Shown: positions 1 to 6,604, counted from the first letter of the stretch. The stretch is DNA of 10,871 nt from Brevundimonas sp. (GCA_015234495.1 JADGMZ010000363.1:1-10871); one strand, 5' to 3'. The notes: a model not told the origin generated them from the letters alone. Numbers and translations are program-made.

Positions 1-156
1 GGTCAGCCGGCGGACGGCCTCGGCCCTGGCGTCGATCTCGGGGCGGGGGGTCGAGCTGGCGGCCATGGCCACGCCGATCGCGGCCAGCGCGGCCGGGACC
101 GCGGCGGCGATCCGGCGTCCCTGCTTCAGCACTGCGGTCCCGTCGATCCTGACCAA
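1..156 (-). CDS. Truncated N-terminus of a probable exported protein, function unknown
   Basis: A minus-strand frame stays open from the left edge to either GTG at 132 or TTG at 154-156. The product begins with a basic stretch (LKQGRR from the GTG). A hydrophobic alanine-rich run of about 20 residues follows (IAAAVPAALAAIGVAMAAS), then a charged segment starting TPRPEIDARAEA. This is the layout of a Sec signal peptide with a plausible AxA-type cleavage region, so the protein is probably exported or membrane-anchored. TTG is favoured by a GGGAG-like ribosome site about six bases upstream. The GTG would give a 44-codon visible fragment and has a poor ribosome site. An internal ATG at 66 would cut off the signal peptide. 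Only the N-terminus is visible, so the family cannot be named. The gene is divergent from the kinase gene. Confidence 0.5.
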   Translation of the reverse strand, partial: MVRIDGTAVLKQGRRIAAAVPAALAAIGVAMAASSTPRPEIDARAEAVRRLT

Positions 157-182
157 GTCCAGCTCCCAGCTCCGGCTTTCGC

Positions 183-199
183 GCCGGAGACGCTCCGGC
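183..199. repeat. Perfect inverted repeat, 7-bp arms
   Basis: GCCGGAG at 183-189 and CTCCGGC at 193-199 flank a 3-base loop, in the spacer between the divergent genes. No T-run follows, so it is not a standard terminator. It could be an operator or simply GC-rich chance. Confidence 0.3.
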
Positions 200-213
200 T
201 ACCCGCCAAGCAC

Positions 214-238
214 GGCGGTTTTCAGGCGGAAAATCGCC
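214..238 (+). repeat. Ten-base-pair inverted repeat / hairpin upstream of the kinase promoter
   Basis: The arms GGCGGTTTTC (214-223) and GAAAATCGCC (229-238) pair over ten positions with one G-T wobble and a five-base loop. The hairpin lies about 115 bases upstream of the EcfG-type promoter and in the upstream region of the leftward gene. The A/T-rich inner half is unusual for this sequence. A regulator binding site is possible. No T-run follows the stem, so termination is unlikely. Confidence 0.35.
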
Positions 239-351
239 GCCCGGTCAAGGTTCCTCGCCTGCCGGGCGGCGTCCGCAACCCGGATGGAGTCAGGCGTCCG
301 CGACGGCCCCGCCAGCGGGCGGGACGCACGGCGGAGAACGCCGCGCTTGCC

Positions 352-376
352 GGAACGCAAGTCTGGCCAATACGTT
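352..376 (+). promoter_or_regulatory. EcfG/sigma-T-type general stress promoter for the hybrid kinase
   Basis: GGAAC at 352-356, a 16-base spacer and CGTT at 373-376 match exactly the alphaproteobacterial EcfG (Caulobacter sigma-T) consensus GGAAC-N16/17-CGTT. Transcription would begin near 383, leaving a leader of about 28 bases before the TTG at 411, which has a good ribosome site. It is one of three perfect matches in the window, all just upstream of gene starts and correctly oriented. Confidence 0.75.
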
Positions 377-399
377 GCCGGTGTTCGCGTACGCGCGAC

Positions 400-405
400 G
401 GGGGA
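400..405 (+). promoter_or_regulatory. Ribosome binding site that fixes the kinase start at TTG 411
   Basis: GGGGGA at 400-405 lies five bases before TTG at 411. The upstream in-frame TTG at 375 overlaps the CGTT promoter element and has no ribosome site, so 411 is the better start. Confidence 0.55.
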
Positions 406-410
406 TCAGA

Positions 411-3400
411 TTGGGCGTACTCGCGGTATTTGAGCGGATTCTGGACGTCGACGCTGGCGTGACGCGGCTGGCGCGCGTGCGCCCGCGCGCGTGGTGGGCC
501 TCGGTGCTCATCGGCCTCGCCGCCGCCGGGGCCATGCTGCTGATCCGCATGGCGCTGTCAGCCTTCTACGCAGACGTCACCGGCTTCATGATCCTGCTTC
601 CGGCGGTCATCGTCGCCGCCCTGGCGGGCGGGCGGACGGCGGGACTGACCGCCCTGGCGGCCTGTCTGTTCGGCGGCTGGCTCGTGGTGGGCTGGGGCGC
701 CGTCGGCGTCGGCGTGTCCGACCGCATGGGCGTGATCGCGACCAGCAATATCGTGGTGGTCGGCCTGTTCGCCACCATCGTCGCCGCCGCCCTGCGCAAG
801 AACCTCGGCCGGCTGGACGCCTCCATCGACGCCCTGCGCCTGTCGGCCGACCAGGTCAGCGACAGCGAACGCCGCCTGCAGCTGATCAGCGAGCAGGCCC
901 CGGTCATGCTGTGGATGAGCGACGAGGAGGGGCGATGCGTCCACCTGAACCAGGCGCTCAGACAGTTCTGGGGCGTGACCGACCAGACGGGACCGGTCGA
1001 CTTCACCGGTTTCGTGCACGAGGAGGATCGGGCGCGGGTCACCGCCGTCACCCTCGATGCGGTGAAACGCAGCGCGCCGTTCGAGGTCGAGGCCCGCTTC
1101 CGGCGCGCCGACGGCGTCTGGCGGATGCTGCACACCGAGGCCCGGCCGCGGCTCGATGCCGACGGTCGCTTCCGGGGCATGATCGGCGTCAATGTCGACG
1201 TCACCGACGCCCGCAAGGCGGAGGCCGCCCTGCTGGAGCGCGAAGCCCAGTTGCAGGCCATGGTCGACCAGGCCTCGGCGGGCATCGCCCGCGTCGGGCT
1301 GGACGGCGCGATCCTCAGCGCCAACGCCCGCTACGCCGAGATCGCCGGGATCCCGCAGGACCGGATCGTCGGCCTGAGCACCGAGGCGGTCAGCCATCCG
1401 GACGACGTCGAGCCGACGCGCCGCGCCCTGGCCCAGGCGCTCGAGGAGGGCGGGGCCCAGCTGGAGAAGCGCTACATCCGCCCGGACGGCTCCATGGTCT
1501 GGGTGATCATCAGCCTGCGGGCGCTGACCGGCCCCGGCGGCGCGGTGGAAGGCTATATCGCCGTGGTGGTCGACATCTCGGGCGCCAAGGCCGCCGAGGC
1601 CGCGCTGCGCGAGAGCGAGGCCCGCTTCCGGCTGATGGCGGACACCGCCCCCGCGCCGGTCTGGCTGACCAACGCCGAGGACGAAGTCGAGTTCGTCAAC
1701 GCCGCCCTCGTCGACTTTCATGGCGGGCCGGCGGAGACCAGCATCGGCCATATCTGGCGGGACGCGGTCCATCCCGACGACCGCGGCATGGTCGAGGCCG
1801 CCCAGGCCGAGGGCCGCCCGCAGCACCGCCCCTACGGCTTCGAGGCGCGCTTCCGCCGCAAGGACGGCGCCTGGCGATGGATGCGGATCGCGGTCAATCC
1901 GCGCTTCGACGCCGACGGGGTCTTCAAGGGCTATGTCGGCATGTCGTTCGACGTCACCGACACCCGCGAGGCGATCGAGGCCATGGCCCGCCAGGAGCGT
2001 CGCCAGTCCTTCCTGCTCGGCCTCGCCGACGCGCTGCGCGACCTGACCTCCTCGGAGGACATCATGGCCGAGGTCGAGCGGGCCCTGGGCTCCGAGCTGA
2101 AGGTCCAGCGCGTCGGCTACGGCGAGGTCGACCAGGAGCGGGGCCAGCTCGCCATGAGCCGCGACTGGACCGCAGACGTGGTCAGCGCCCATGGCCAGTT
2201 CGCGCTGGACGCCTTCGGCGTCGGCCTGATCACCGACCTCGCGGCCGGCCACGTCATCCGCATCCCCGATGTCCGCAAGGATTCCCGCACCAAGGGCGCG
2301 CTGGAGATCTTCGAGCGGCTGCAGACCCGGTCCCTGATCCGGGCGCCCCTGATCCGCAGCGGACGCCTGCGCGCCTTCCTGTACGCCCACGACTCGAGCG
2401 TCCGGCAGTGGACCGACGAGGAGGTCGAACTGCTGCAGGAGGTCGCGGCCCGCACCTGGACCGAAATCGAGCGCACCCGCGCCGAGGCCGAACTGCGGGA
2501 GAGCGAGGAGCGTTTCCGCGCCATCGCCGACACCGCCCCGGTTCTGATCTGGGTGACGCACCAAGACCGCATCCGCGCCTTCGTCAACCAGGCCTATGTG
2601 GCCTACAGCGGCGGCACCTATGACGAGGCGCGCCTGATGGACTGGCGCACCATCATCCATCCCGACGACCAGCAGCGCATCCTGGATGAGTCGGCGGCCG
2701 GCGAGGCCTCGGGACAGCCGTTCTCGATGGAGGCCCGCTACCGGCGACCGGACGGGGAGTACCGCTGGCTCAAGTCCATCTCGCGCCCGCGTTTCGGGGC
2801 TCAGGACGAGATCATCGGCTTCGTCGGGGTGGCCTTCGACGTCACCGAGGCCAAACGGGCCGAGAACGACCTGAAGCGCATCAACGAGCTGCTCGAGGAA
2901 CGGGTCGGCGAGGCGCTGGCGGAAAAGGCCAAGGCGGAAGCCGACCTGATGCACGCCCAGAGAATGGAGGCGGTCGGACGGCTGACCGGCGGCGTGGCCC
3001 ACGACTTCAACAACCTGCTGACCGTGGTGATCGGCGCCCTCGACATGATGCTGCGGTCGCCGGACGACGCGGCGCGCCAGAAGAAGATGGGCGAGGCCGC
3101 CCTGGCCGCGGCGCGGCGCGGCGAGCGGCTGACCCACCAGCTGCTGGCCTTCTCCCGGCGCCAGGCCCTGCGCCCGGAGGCCACCGACCTGAACGCCCTG
3201 ATTCGCGAAAGCGAACCCCTGCTGCGTCGCGCGCTGGGCGAGGCGATCGACTTCAGGCTGAAACTGCGGCGCGGCGGCGCCCGGGTCAGCGTCGACCCCG
3301 CCCAGTTCGAGGCCGCCCTGCTCAATCTGGTGGTCAACGCCCGCGACGCCCTGGGCGACAGCGGCCGGGTCAGCGTCCAGACCCTCACCTGTCCGGTCGC

Positions 3401-4070
3401 GGCGGGGGAGGTCGCCGAACTGGCGCCGGGCGACTACATCTGCATCACCGTCTCCGACAACGGCAGCGGCATGAGCCAGGACGTGATGGAGCGGGTGTTC
3501 GAGCCCTTCTACACGACCAAGCCGGTCGGCAAGGGCACGGGACTGGGCCTGAGCCAGGTCTATGGCTTCGCCCGCCAGAGCGGCGGCAGCGTGCGGCTGA
3601 CGTCGAAGCCGGGCAAGGGGACGGAGGTCCGCCTGTATCTGCCGCCGTTGAAAGCGACGGAGGCGACCGAGCCGGGCGCCTCGGCGTCGGAGATCCGGGC
3701 CATGGCCGCGGGACGCCGCCTGCTGCTGGTCGAGGATGACGTCGGGGTCGCCGCCGTGGCACAGGAACTGCTCGAGGCCCTCGGCCTTGAAGTGCGCGTC
3801 GCCGAGAACGCGCCCCAGGCCCTGGAACGGCTCAACGCCGAGCGCTTCGACATCATGTTGACCGACGTCGTCATGCCCGGCGGAATGACCGGCATCGAAC
3901 TGGCGCGGACGAGCGCCCGCGCCTGGCCGGATATGAGGATCATCCTCACCTCGGGCTATGCCGGCGAGGACGTGGACGCGGCCCTGTCGGACGCGCCCTG
4001 GCCGCTGGTGCGCAAACCCTACACCAGCGAGCAGCTGGCCGCCGTGCTCGGCGACGGCCCGTCCGGCTGA
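411..4070 (+). CDS. Membrane-bound multi-PAS/GAF hybrid sensor histidine kinase
   Basis: The 1219-residue protein senses an unknown signal, autophosphorylates and passes phosphate to its own receiver. Numbered from TTG 411: about four TM helices (28-128) in an arrangement resembling DUF4118/MASE-type regions; PAS1 (~153-265); PAS2 (~277-390); PAS3 (~401-515); GAF (~529-687); PAS4 (~696-815); coiled coil (~824-855). Several PAS domains end in D(V/I)(T/S) followed by an Ala/Glu-rich linker. HisKA follows with phosphoacceptor His864 in VAHDFNNLL. HATPase has the N-box (N972, N976), DNGSGM at 1016, an F-box (FEPFYTTK) and GKGTGLGL at 1040. The receiver has acidic EDD, phosphoacceptor Asp1152 in TDVVMPGG and Lys1202 in RKPY. 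All catalytic residues are present, so it should be active. No DNA-binding output domain exists; phosphate probably goes on to a separate phosphotransfer protein or regulator. The architecture resembles CckA-type hybrids but it is not clearly CckA. An EcfG-type promoter predicts stress induction. Confidence 0.95.
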   Translation: MGVLAVFERILDVDAGVTRLARVRPRAWWASVLIGLAAAGAMLLIRMALSAFYADVTGFMILLPAVIVAALAGGRTAGLTALAACLFGGWLVVGWGAVGVGVSDRMGVIATSNIVVVGLFATIVAAALRKNLGRLDASIDALRLSADQVSDSERRLQLISEQAPVMLWMSDEEGRCVHLNQALRQFWGVTDQTGPVDFTGFVHEEDRARVTAVTLDAVKRSAPFEVEARFRRADGVWRMLHTEARPRLDADGRFRGMIGVNVDVTDARKAEAALLEREAQLQAMVDQASAGIARVGLDGAILSANARYAEIAGIPQDRIVGLSTEAVSHPDDVEPTRRALAQALEEGGAQLEKRYIRPDGSMVWVIISLRALTGPGGAVEGYIAVVVDISGAKAAEAALRESEARFRLMADTAPAPVWLTNAEDEVEFVNAALVDFHGGPAETSIGHIWRDAVHPDDRGMVEAAQAEGRPQHRPYGFEARFRRKDGAWRWMRIAVNPRFDADGVFKGYVGMSFDVTDTREAIEAMARQERRQSFLLGLADALRDLTSSEDIMAEVERALGSELKVQRVGYGEVDQERGQLAMSRDWTADVVSAHGQFALDAFGVGLITDLAAGHVIRIPDVRKDSRTKGALEIFERLQTRSLIRAPLIRSGRLRAFLYAHDSSVRQWTDEEVELLQEVAARTWTEIERTRAEAELRESEERFRAIADTAPVLIWVTHQDRIRAFVNQAYVAYSGGTYDEARLMDWRTIIHPDDQQRILDESAAGEASGQPFSMEARYRRPDGEYRWLKSISRPRFGAQDEIIGFVGVAFDVTEAKRAENDLKRINELLEERVGEALAEKAKAEADLMHAQRMEAVGRLTGGVAHDFNNLLTVVIGALDMMLRSPDDAARQKKMGEAALAAARRGERLTHQLLAFSRRQALRPEATDLNALIRESEPLLRRALGEAIDFRLKLRRGGARVSVDPAQFEAALLNLVVNARDALGDSGRVSVQTLTCPVAAGEVAELAPGDYICITVSDNGSGMSQDVMERVFEPFYTTKPVGKGTGLGLSQVYGFARQSGGSVRLTSKPGKGTEVRLYLPPLKATEATEPGASASEIRAMAAGRRLLLVEDDVGVAAVAQELLEALGLEVRVAENAPQALERLNAERFDIMLTDVVMPGGMTGIELARTSARAWPDMRIILTSGYAGEDVDAALSDAPWPLVRKPYTSEQLAAVLGDGPSG

Positions 4071-4073
4071 AGT

Positions 4074-4436
4074 CTAGCGCTGACGCGCCTTGCGGGCGGC
4101 GTAGCGGGCGTCGCGAGCGGCCTTCTGTTCTTCCTTTGAGAGCTGCTTGCGCTCCTTGCGGGCGGCGCGCTTCTCGGCCTCGATCGCCTCCTGGGCGGCG
4201 TGGTCGGCGGCCAGGCGGGCGGCTTCCTTCTCGGCCTTCTCGCGCCGGGCTTCCGCCTTGGCCAGCTCATGCTGCTGACGCACGGCCTCCTTCTCGGCCG
4301 CACGCTTTTCGGCCAGCCGGTCGAACTCGGGGTCGGGCGCGGCGGGCTTCGGCTTGAAGCGGGCGAGCAACGCCTTCTTGGCTTCCTGCTGGGCGGAAAG
4401 GCGATCGGTGAAGGCGGTCTGTTTGAGGTCTCTCAT
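4074..4436 (-). CDS. DUF6481 family small basic helical protein
   Basis: The product has 120 residues and begins MRDLKQTAFTDRLSAQQEAK, the characteristic N-terminus of DUF6481, a family common in alphaproteobacteria with no assigned function. Residues ~40-120 are almost entirely Ala, Lys, Glu and Arg with regular heptad-like spacing, so they should form one long, very basic helix or coiled coil. There is no signal peptide or TM segment, so it is cytosolic. The tail is strongly basic (RYAARKARQR), which could allow nucleic-acid or ribosome binding; that is inference. The start is the only ATG. Its AAGGA is about 16 bases upstream, unusually far, so initiation may be weak. The stop is TAG, only three bases from the stop of the convergent kinase gene, leaving no room for a terminator between them. 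Confidence 0.8.
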   Translation of the reverse strand: MRDLKQTAFTDRLSAQQEAKKALLARFKPKPAAPDPEFDRLAEKRAAEKEAVRQQHELAKAEARREKAEKEAARLAADHAAQEAIEAEKRAARKERKQLSKEEQKAARDARYAARKARQR

Positions 4437-4489
4437 GCGAGCGGTGTCGATGTCCTTGACTGAATGTCGGGGTGCGCGAAATCGCCGGC

Positions 4490-4500
4490 GAGCAATGCTC
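4490..4500. repeat. Small inverted repeat in the DUF6481 upstream region
   Basis: GAGCA at 4490-4494 and TGCTC at 4496-4500 surround a single A, with flanking GGC and GCC adding partial symmetry. It lies 54 bases before the DUF6481 start. An operator is possible but not shown. Confidence 0.2.
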
Positions 4501-4532
4501 AGCCGACGCCGGGTGGCCTAAGCCCATATGAG

Positions 4533-4572
4533 GGCGAAAATCAAGCTTGCGACCCCGGCGGGGCCGGCAAGC
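4533..4572 (-). terminator. Terminator-like hairpin after the glycine-zipper lipoprotein
   Basis: Read on the minus strand, GCTTGC (4572-4567) pairs with GCAAGC (4550-4545), and an inner CCCC/GGGG stem closes a three-base loop. The hairpin is followed by the T-rich TTGATTTTC. It begins 23 bases after the lipoprotein stop codon. This fits a Rho-independent terminator, which would separate the lipoprotein transcript from DUF6481. The T-run is interrupted, so some read-through is likely. Confidence 0.6.
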
Positions 4573-4595
4573 GATGATTTGGGTCGGCGCCTGTG

Positions 4596-4781
4596 TCAGC
4601 GAGGCTTCTCGGCCTGGCCGACCGCCGCGCCCGCGGCGCCGCCCACGGCGGCCCCGACCGGACCCGCGATGACAGCCCCGGCGACCGCCCCGGTGGCGGC
4701 CTTCTGTTCGATGGTCTGACCGCAGGCGGCGAGGCCCGCGACCGCGAGCGTCGAAGCGAGCAGCAGAAGGGTGCGTTTCAT
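4596..4781 (-). CDS. Small glycine-zipper lipoprotein
   Basis: The 61-residue protein starts at ATG 4781 with a strong ribosome site (AGGAG, six bases upstream). Residues 1-19 form a lipoprotein signal peptide: basic KR, hydrophobic core, then the lipobox LAAC with lipidated Cys20. After a short QTIEQKAAT stretch, residues ~30-56 alternate Gly and Ala in the glycine-zipper pattern (GAVAGAVIAG, GAAVGGAAGAAVG), which usually packs tightly in membranes. The tail is QAEKPR. It is probably anchored in the outer membrane, with the zipper helix membrane-associated. Small proteins of this kind are often part of envelope stress responses in alphaproteobacteria. The gene is monocistronic, with its own EcfG-type promoter upstream and a terminator-like hairpin downstream. 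The longer in-frame extension to 4883 crosses the promoter and is not coding. Confidence 0.85.
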   Translation of the reverse strand: MKRTLLLLASTLAVAGLAACGQTIEQKAATGAVAGAVIAGPVGAAVGGAAGAAVGQAEKPR

Positions 4782-4807
4782 GAGGGGCTCCTGTGATGTG
4801 AGGCGAA

Positions 4808-4832
4808 AACGCGACCACGGCGCAGGCGTTCC
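4808..4832 (-). promoter_or_regulatory. EcfG/sigma-T-type promoter of the glycine-zipper lipoprotein
   Basis: On the minus strand GGAAC (4832-4828), a 16-base spacer and CGTT (4811-4808, followed by TT) match the EcfG consensus exactly. Transcription would start near 4801, leaving a leader of about 20 bases that carries the AGGAG ribosome site and then ATG 4781. The geometry is ideal. Confidence 0.85.
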
Positions 4833-4955
4833 TCGCGCAATGACTTGAAGACTATGGAAGCCTTCCGATCTTTCCTGAGACAACAGGTCGCGGTCCCGTC
4901 AATCGTCTTGAGCCGTCGGAGGCCTGTTCACGGTAGTCCACAGATTTTCCGGTAC

Positions 4956-4968
4956 AGTATCGAATACT
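4956..4968. repeat. A/T-rich inverted repeat, possible operator
   Basis: AGTAT (4956-4960) and ATACT (4964-4968) are perfect inverted repeats around CGA. This is one of the few A/T-rich symmetric sites in the window and lies between two divergent promoters. A dimeric regulator could bind here. I recognise no specific regulator consensus. Confidence 0.3.
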
Positions 4969-5055
4969 CCGACTAGGCGAATTTACCGCGCCGGCTTGCT
5001 TGCGGACTCGGGAATACCACCCCCCTGCCCGTGACTGCTGGCCGCAGGGCGAATC

Positions 5056-5084
5056 TTGCGAATCAACCACATTCCCGCCATAAA
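5056..5084 (+). promoter_or_regulatory. Possible sigma-70-like promoter for the cell wall hydrolase
   Basis: TTGCGA (5056-5061) and CATAAA (5079-5084) are separated by 17 bases; each matches four of six consensus positions. Transcription would begin near 5091, giving a leader of about 136 bases. No EcfG-type promoter is visible for this gene. Confidence 0.3.
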
Positions 5085-5214
5085 CGGCTGGCTTAAGGCG
5101 CCTCCCCGACGGCAGGCCTGTTCGCCGACCGTCGATCTGCTTCAGCCGGGCCGCGACCGTTTCGTCGCCCCGGCCCGCGAGACTACCCGGGGGCGGCGCT
5201 GCGCCCTGCTGAAC

Positions 5215-5218
5215 AGGA
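5215..5218 (+). promoter_or_regulatory. Ribosome binding site deciding the hydrolase start
   Basis: AGGA lies eight bases before TTG 5227. The next start, ATG 5318, would fall inside the hydrophobic segment, and TTG 5056 has no ribosome site. Confidence 0.5.
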
Positions 5219-5226
5219 CCGAGCCC

Positions 5227-6366
5227 TTGCCCAAGCCCTCGCATTCGCGTGCGATCTCTCCTGCCGACCGCAAGGCCAAGATTCGGCCCGGCGCGGCGGC
5301 GGCGACGTTCGGCGCGATGGTGGGGCTGGCGATCGGCTGCGCCTATCTGGGCGGCGCTGCGGCCAAGGCGACGACCGTGCGCGCCCAGGCCGAGCGGATC
5401 GATTACGCCGCCGCCGCCGGCTTCACCGAAGAGGCGCTGGCGGTCGCCGCCGGCGGACTGGACGAGAGCGCCCTGGCCATCGCCCGGCGTCATGACCCCT
5501 ACACCGTGGCCGGCTCGGCCCAGCGCGACCGGCAGGCCGAACTGCTCACCGCCCGCCTCGAACAGCTGCGCGCCCGCCCGGGCGCCGACGGCCTGCGCCG
5601 CGTCAGCCTGACCAGCCCGCTGGCCGCCCAGCCCTTCCATCTCGGCGGCGCGCTCGAGGCCTCGCGCGACCTCGAATGCCTGACCCAGGCGGCCTATTAC
5701 GAAGCCCGCGGCGAGGGTCGCGACGGCATGAAGGCCGTGGTTCAGGTGGTGCTGAACCGCGTCCGCCACCGCGCCTTCCCCAACAGCGTCTGCGGCGTCG
5801 TCTTCCAGGGCGCCGGCCGCAGCACCGGCTGCCAGTTCAGCTTCACCTGCAACGGTTCGATGCGCGGCCGCGTCAACCGCGCCGCCTGGAACCGGGCACG
5901 CGACATCGCCTCCAGCGCCCTGTCGGGCAGCGTCGACGCCCGCGTCGGCAACGCCACCCATTTCCACACCACCGGCGTCTCGCCGCGCTGGCGTCATTCG
6001 CTGGTCCGCGTCAGCCAGGTCGGCGATCACCTGTTCTACCGCTTCGGCGGTCGTTCCGGCTCGGGCGCCGCCTTCTCCTATGCGGCCCGCCCGTCGACCG
6101 AGGCCGATGCGCCGCGTCTGGTCCAGGCCAGCCTCGACCCCAGCGGCGCCGTCCGCGAGGCCGGGGCCATCGCCTACAACCTGCTGCTGGCCCAGGAAGG
6201 CCGCGCGCCGGCTTCCGCCCCTGCGCCGGCGGAGCCCGCCCCGGCCGCGGCCCCGACCGCGCCGCAGCAGCCGGCCGCGGCGCCGGCGCCCGCCGTCAAG
6301 GTCGCGCCTGCGCCGACCGAGACCGCCTCCGTCCCCGCGCCGGGCGCCGCCGCGCCGACCGCCTGA
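5227..6366 (+). CDS. SleB/CwlJ-family cell wall hydrolase (Hydrolase_2)
   Basis: The 379-residue protein probably cleaves peptidoglycan in the periplasm, as SleB-type enzymes (lytic transglycosylases) do. Residues 1-20 are polar and basic. Residues ~22-47 form a hydrophobic Ala/Gly-rich segment, either a signal anchor or a signal peptide ending AKA. A charged stretch follows (~50-145). The catalytic domain (~148-275) opens with LECLTQAAYYEARGEG; Glu159 in YYEARGE corresponds to the family's catalytic glutamate. It continues through VVLNRVRH, CGVVFQ, CQFSFTC, ATHFHT and the final YRFGG. The paired cysteines (CQFSFTC) are typical of Gram-negative members. Residues ~325-379 are a low-complexity Pro/Ala tail, perhaps a wall-spanning or flexible linker. 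Gram-negative homologues are assigned to envelope remodelling rather than spore germination, so the symbol sleB is withheld. The gene converges on a small minus-strand gene with only two bases between stops. Confidence 0.92.
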   Translation: MPKPSHSRAISPADRKAKIRPGAAAATFGAMVGLAIGCAYLGGAAAKATTVRAQAERIDYAAAAGFTEEALAVAAGGLDESALAIARRHDPYTVAGSAQRDRQAELLTARLEQLRARPGADGLRRVSLTSPLAAQPFHLGGALEASRDLECLTQAAYYEARGEGRDGMKAVVQVVLNRVRHRAFPNSVCGVVFQGAGRSTGCQFSFTCNGSMRGRVNRAAWNRARDIASSALSGSVDARVGNATHFHTTGVSPRWRHSLVRVSQVGDHLFYRFGGRSGSGAAFSYAARPSTEADAPRLVQASLDPSGAVREAGAIAYNLLLAQEGRAPASAPAPAEPAPAAAPTAPQQPAAAPAPAVKVAPAPTETASVPAPGAAAPTA

Positions 6367-6374
6367 CCTCAGGC
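6361..6374. repeat. Palindrome spanning two convergent stop codons
   Basis: GCCTGA and TCAGGC surround CC. The hydrolase TGA (6364-6366) and the minus-strand TGA (6371-6369) form the two arms. The two-base loop is too tight for an efficient terminator hairpin as drawn. Confidence 0.4.
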
Positions 6375-6596
6375 GTCGCGGTCGCCCTTCGACGAGCGGT
6401 GCGCGTCGTCGTGGCTGTGCTTCAGGTCGCGCTCGCCGCCGCCGCCCGAGACCTTGCTGTTGCGCGGATTGGTCGGGCCGCCCTCGCGCGGATCCTCGAA
6501 GGCCGGCGGCTCCTGCTTCGCATTCTGATGGCTTGAGCCGGGCCCGCCCCAGCGCTTCTCGTCGACGGGTTCGGGGGTATGCTGGTTGTTGCTCAA
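6369..6596 (-). CDS. Small hydrophilic glycine-rich protein, unknown function
   Basis: The protein has 75 residues from TTG 6596, chosen because AGGAG lies eight bases upstream. The alternative TTG at 6620 lies upstream of this ribosome site and lacks one of its own. I do not recognise the family. The sequence has no hydrophobic segment and is rich in Gly (10 of 75), Asp, Glu, Lys, Arg, His, Asn and Pro. It includes a GGGG run, DEKRWGGPGSSHQ near the start and HSHDDAHRSSKGDRD near the end. It should be disordered and cytosolic. The composition fits the hydrophilin class linked to desiccation and osmotic stress; that link is inference. It lies 125 bases downstream of the other small hydrophilic gene on the same strand. 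It shows no EcfG-type promoter of its own, so it may share that transcript. Confidence 0.7.
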   Translation of the reverse strand: MSNNQHTPEPVDEKRWGGPGSSHQNAKQEPPAFEDPREGGPTNPRNSKVSGGGGERDLKHSHDDAHRSSKGDRDA

Positions 6597-6604
6597 CGGG
6601 ATCG

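Larger units (their letters stand above)
4782..5226. other. 445-bp divergent intergenic region (lipoprotein / cell wall hydrolase)
   Basis: No credible gene is seen here. It holds the EcfG-type promoter of the lipoprotein (4808-4832), a short GGAAG-C-CTTCC repeat (4856-4866), an AGTAT-CGA-ATACT repeat (4956-4968), a possible sigma-70-like promoter for the hydrolase (5056-5084) and the hydrolase ribosome site (5215-5218). An open frame from TTG 5056 continues into the hydrolase, but its predicted residues look non-protein-like, so this stretch is best read as a long leader. The section 4930-4985 is noticeably less GC-rich than its surroundings. Confidence 0.6.

Noticed and set aside
229..254. 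EcfG-type promoter for the leftward gene, from GGAAC at 254-250 on the minus strand
   Set aside because: No CGTT lies 16-17 bases downstream; the closest resemblance is CGATTTTC at the wrong spacing.
491..3137. Long open frames overlapping the kinase on both strands (710 and 859 codons)
   Set aside because: Their products are Arg/Gly/Pro/Ala-rich without domain signatures, typical shadows of a very GC-rich gene. The kinase frame carries all the recognised motifs.
4874..4902. Sigma-70-like promoter (TTGACG on the minus strand) for the lipoprotein
   Set aside because: The expected -10 position reads CTCAGG. The nearby exact EcfG-type motif explains the gene much better.
4937..4945. DnaA-box-like TAGTCCACA
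   Set aside because: It has two mismatches to TTATCCACA and no other boxes or A/T-rich unwinding region nearby, so it is not evidence of an origin.
5056..5226. N-terminal extension of the cell wall hydrolase from TTG 5056
   Set aside because: No ribosome site, non-protein-like residues, and a better TTG with AGGA at 5227.
4852..6030. 392-codon minus-strand frame across the hydrolase and its spacer
   Set aside because: It runs antisense to the SleB domain, has repetitive Gly/Ala composition and no motifs, and covers promoter-like spacer.
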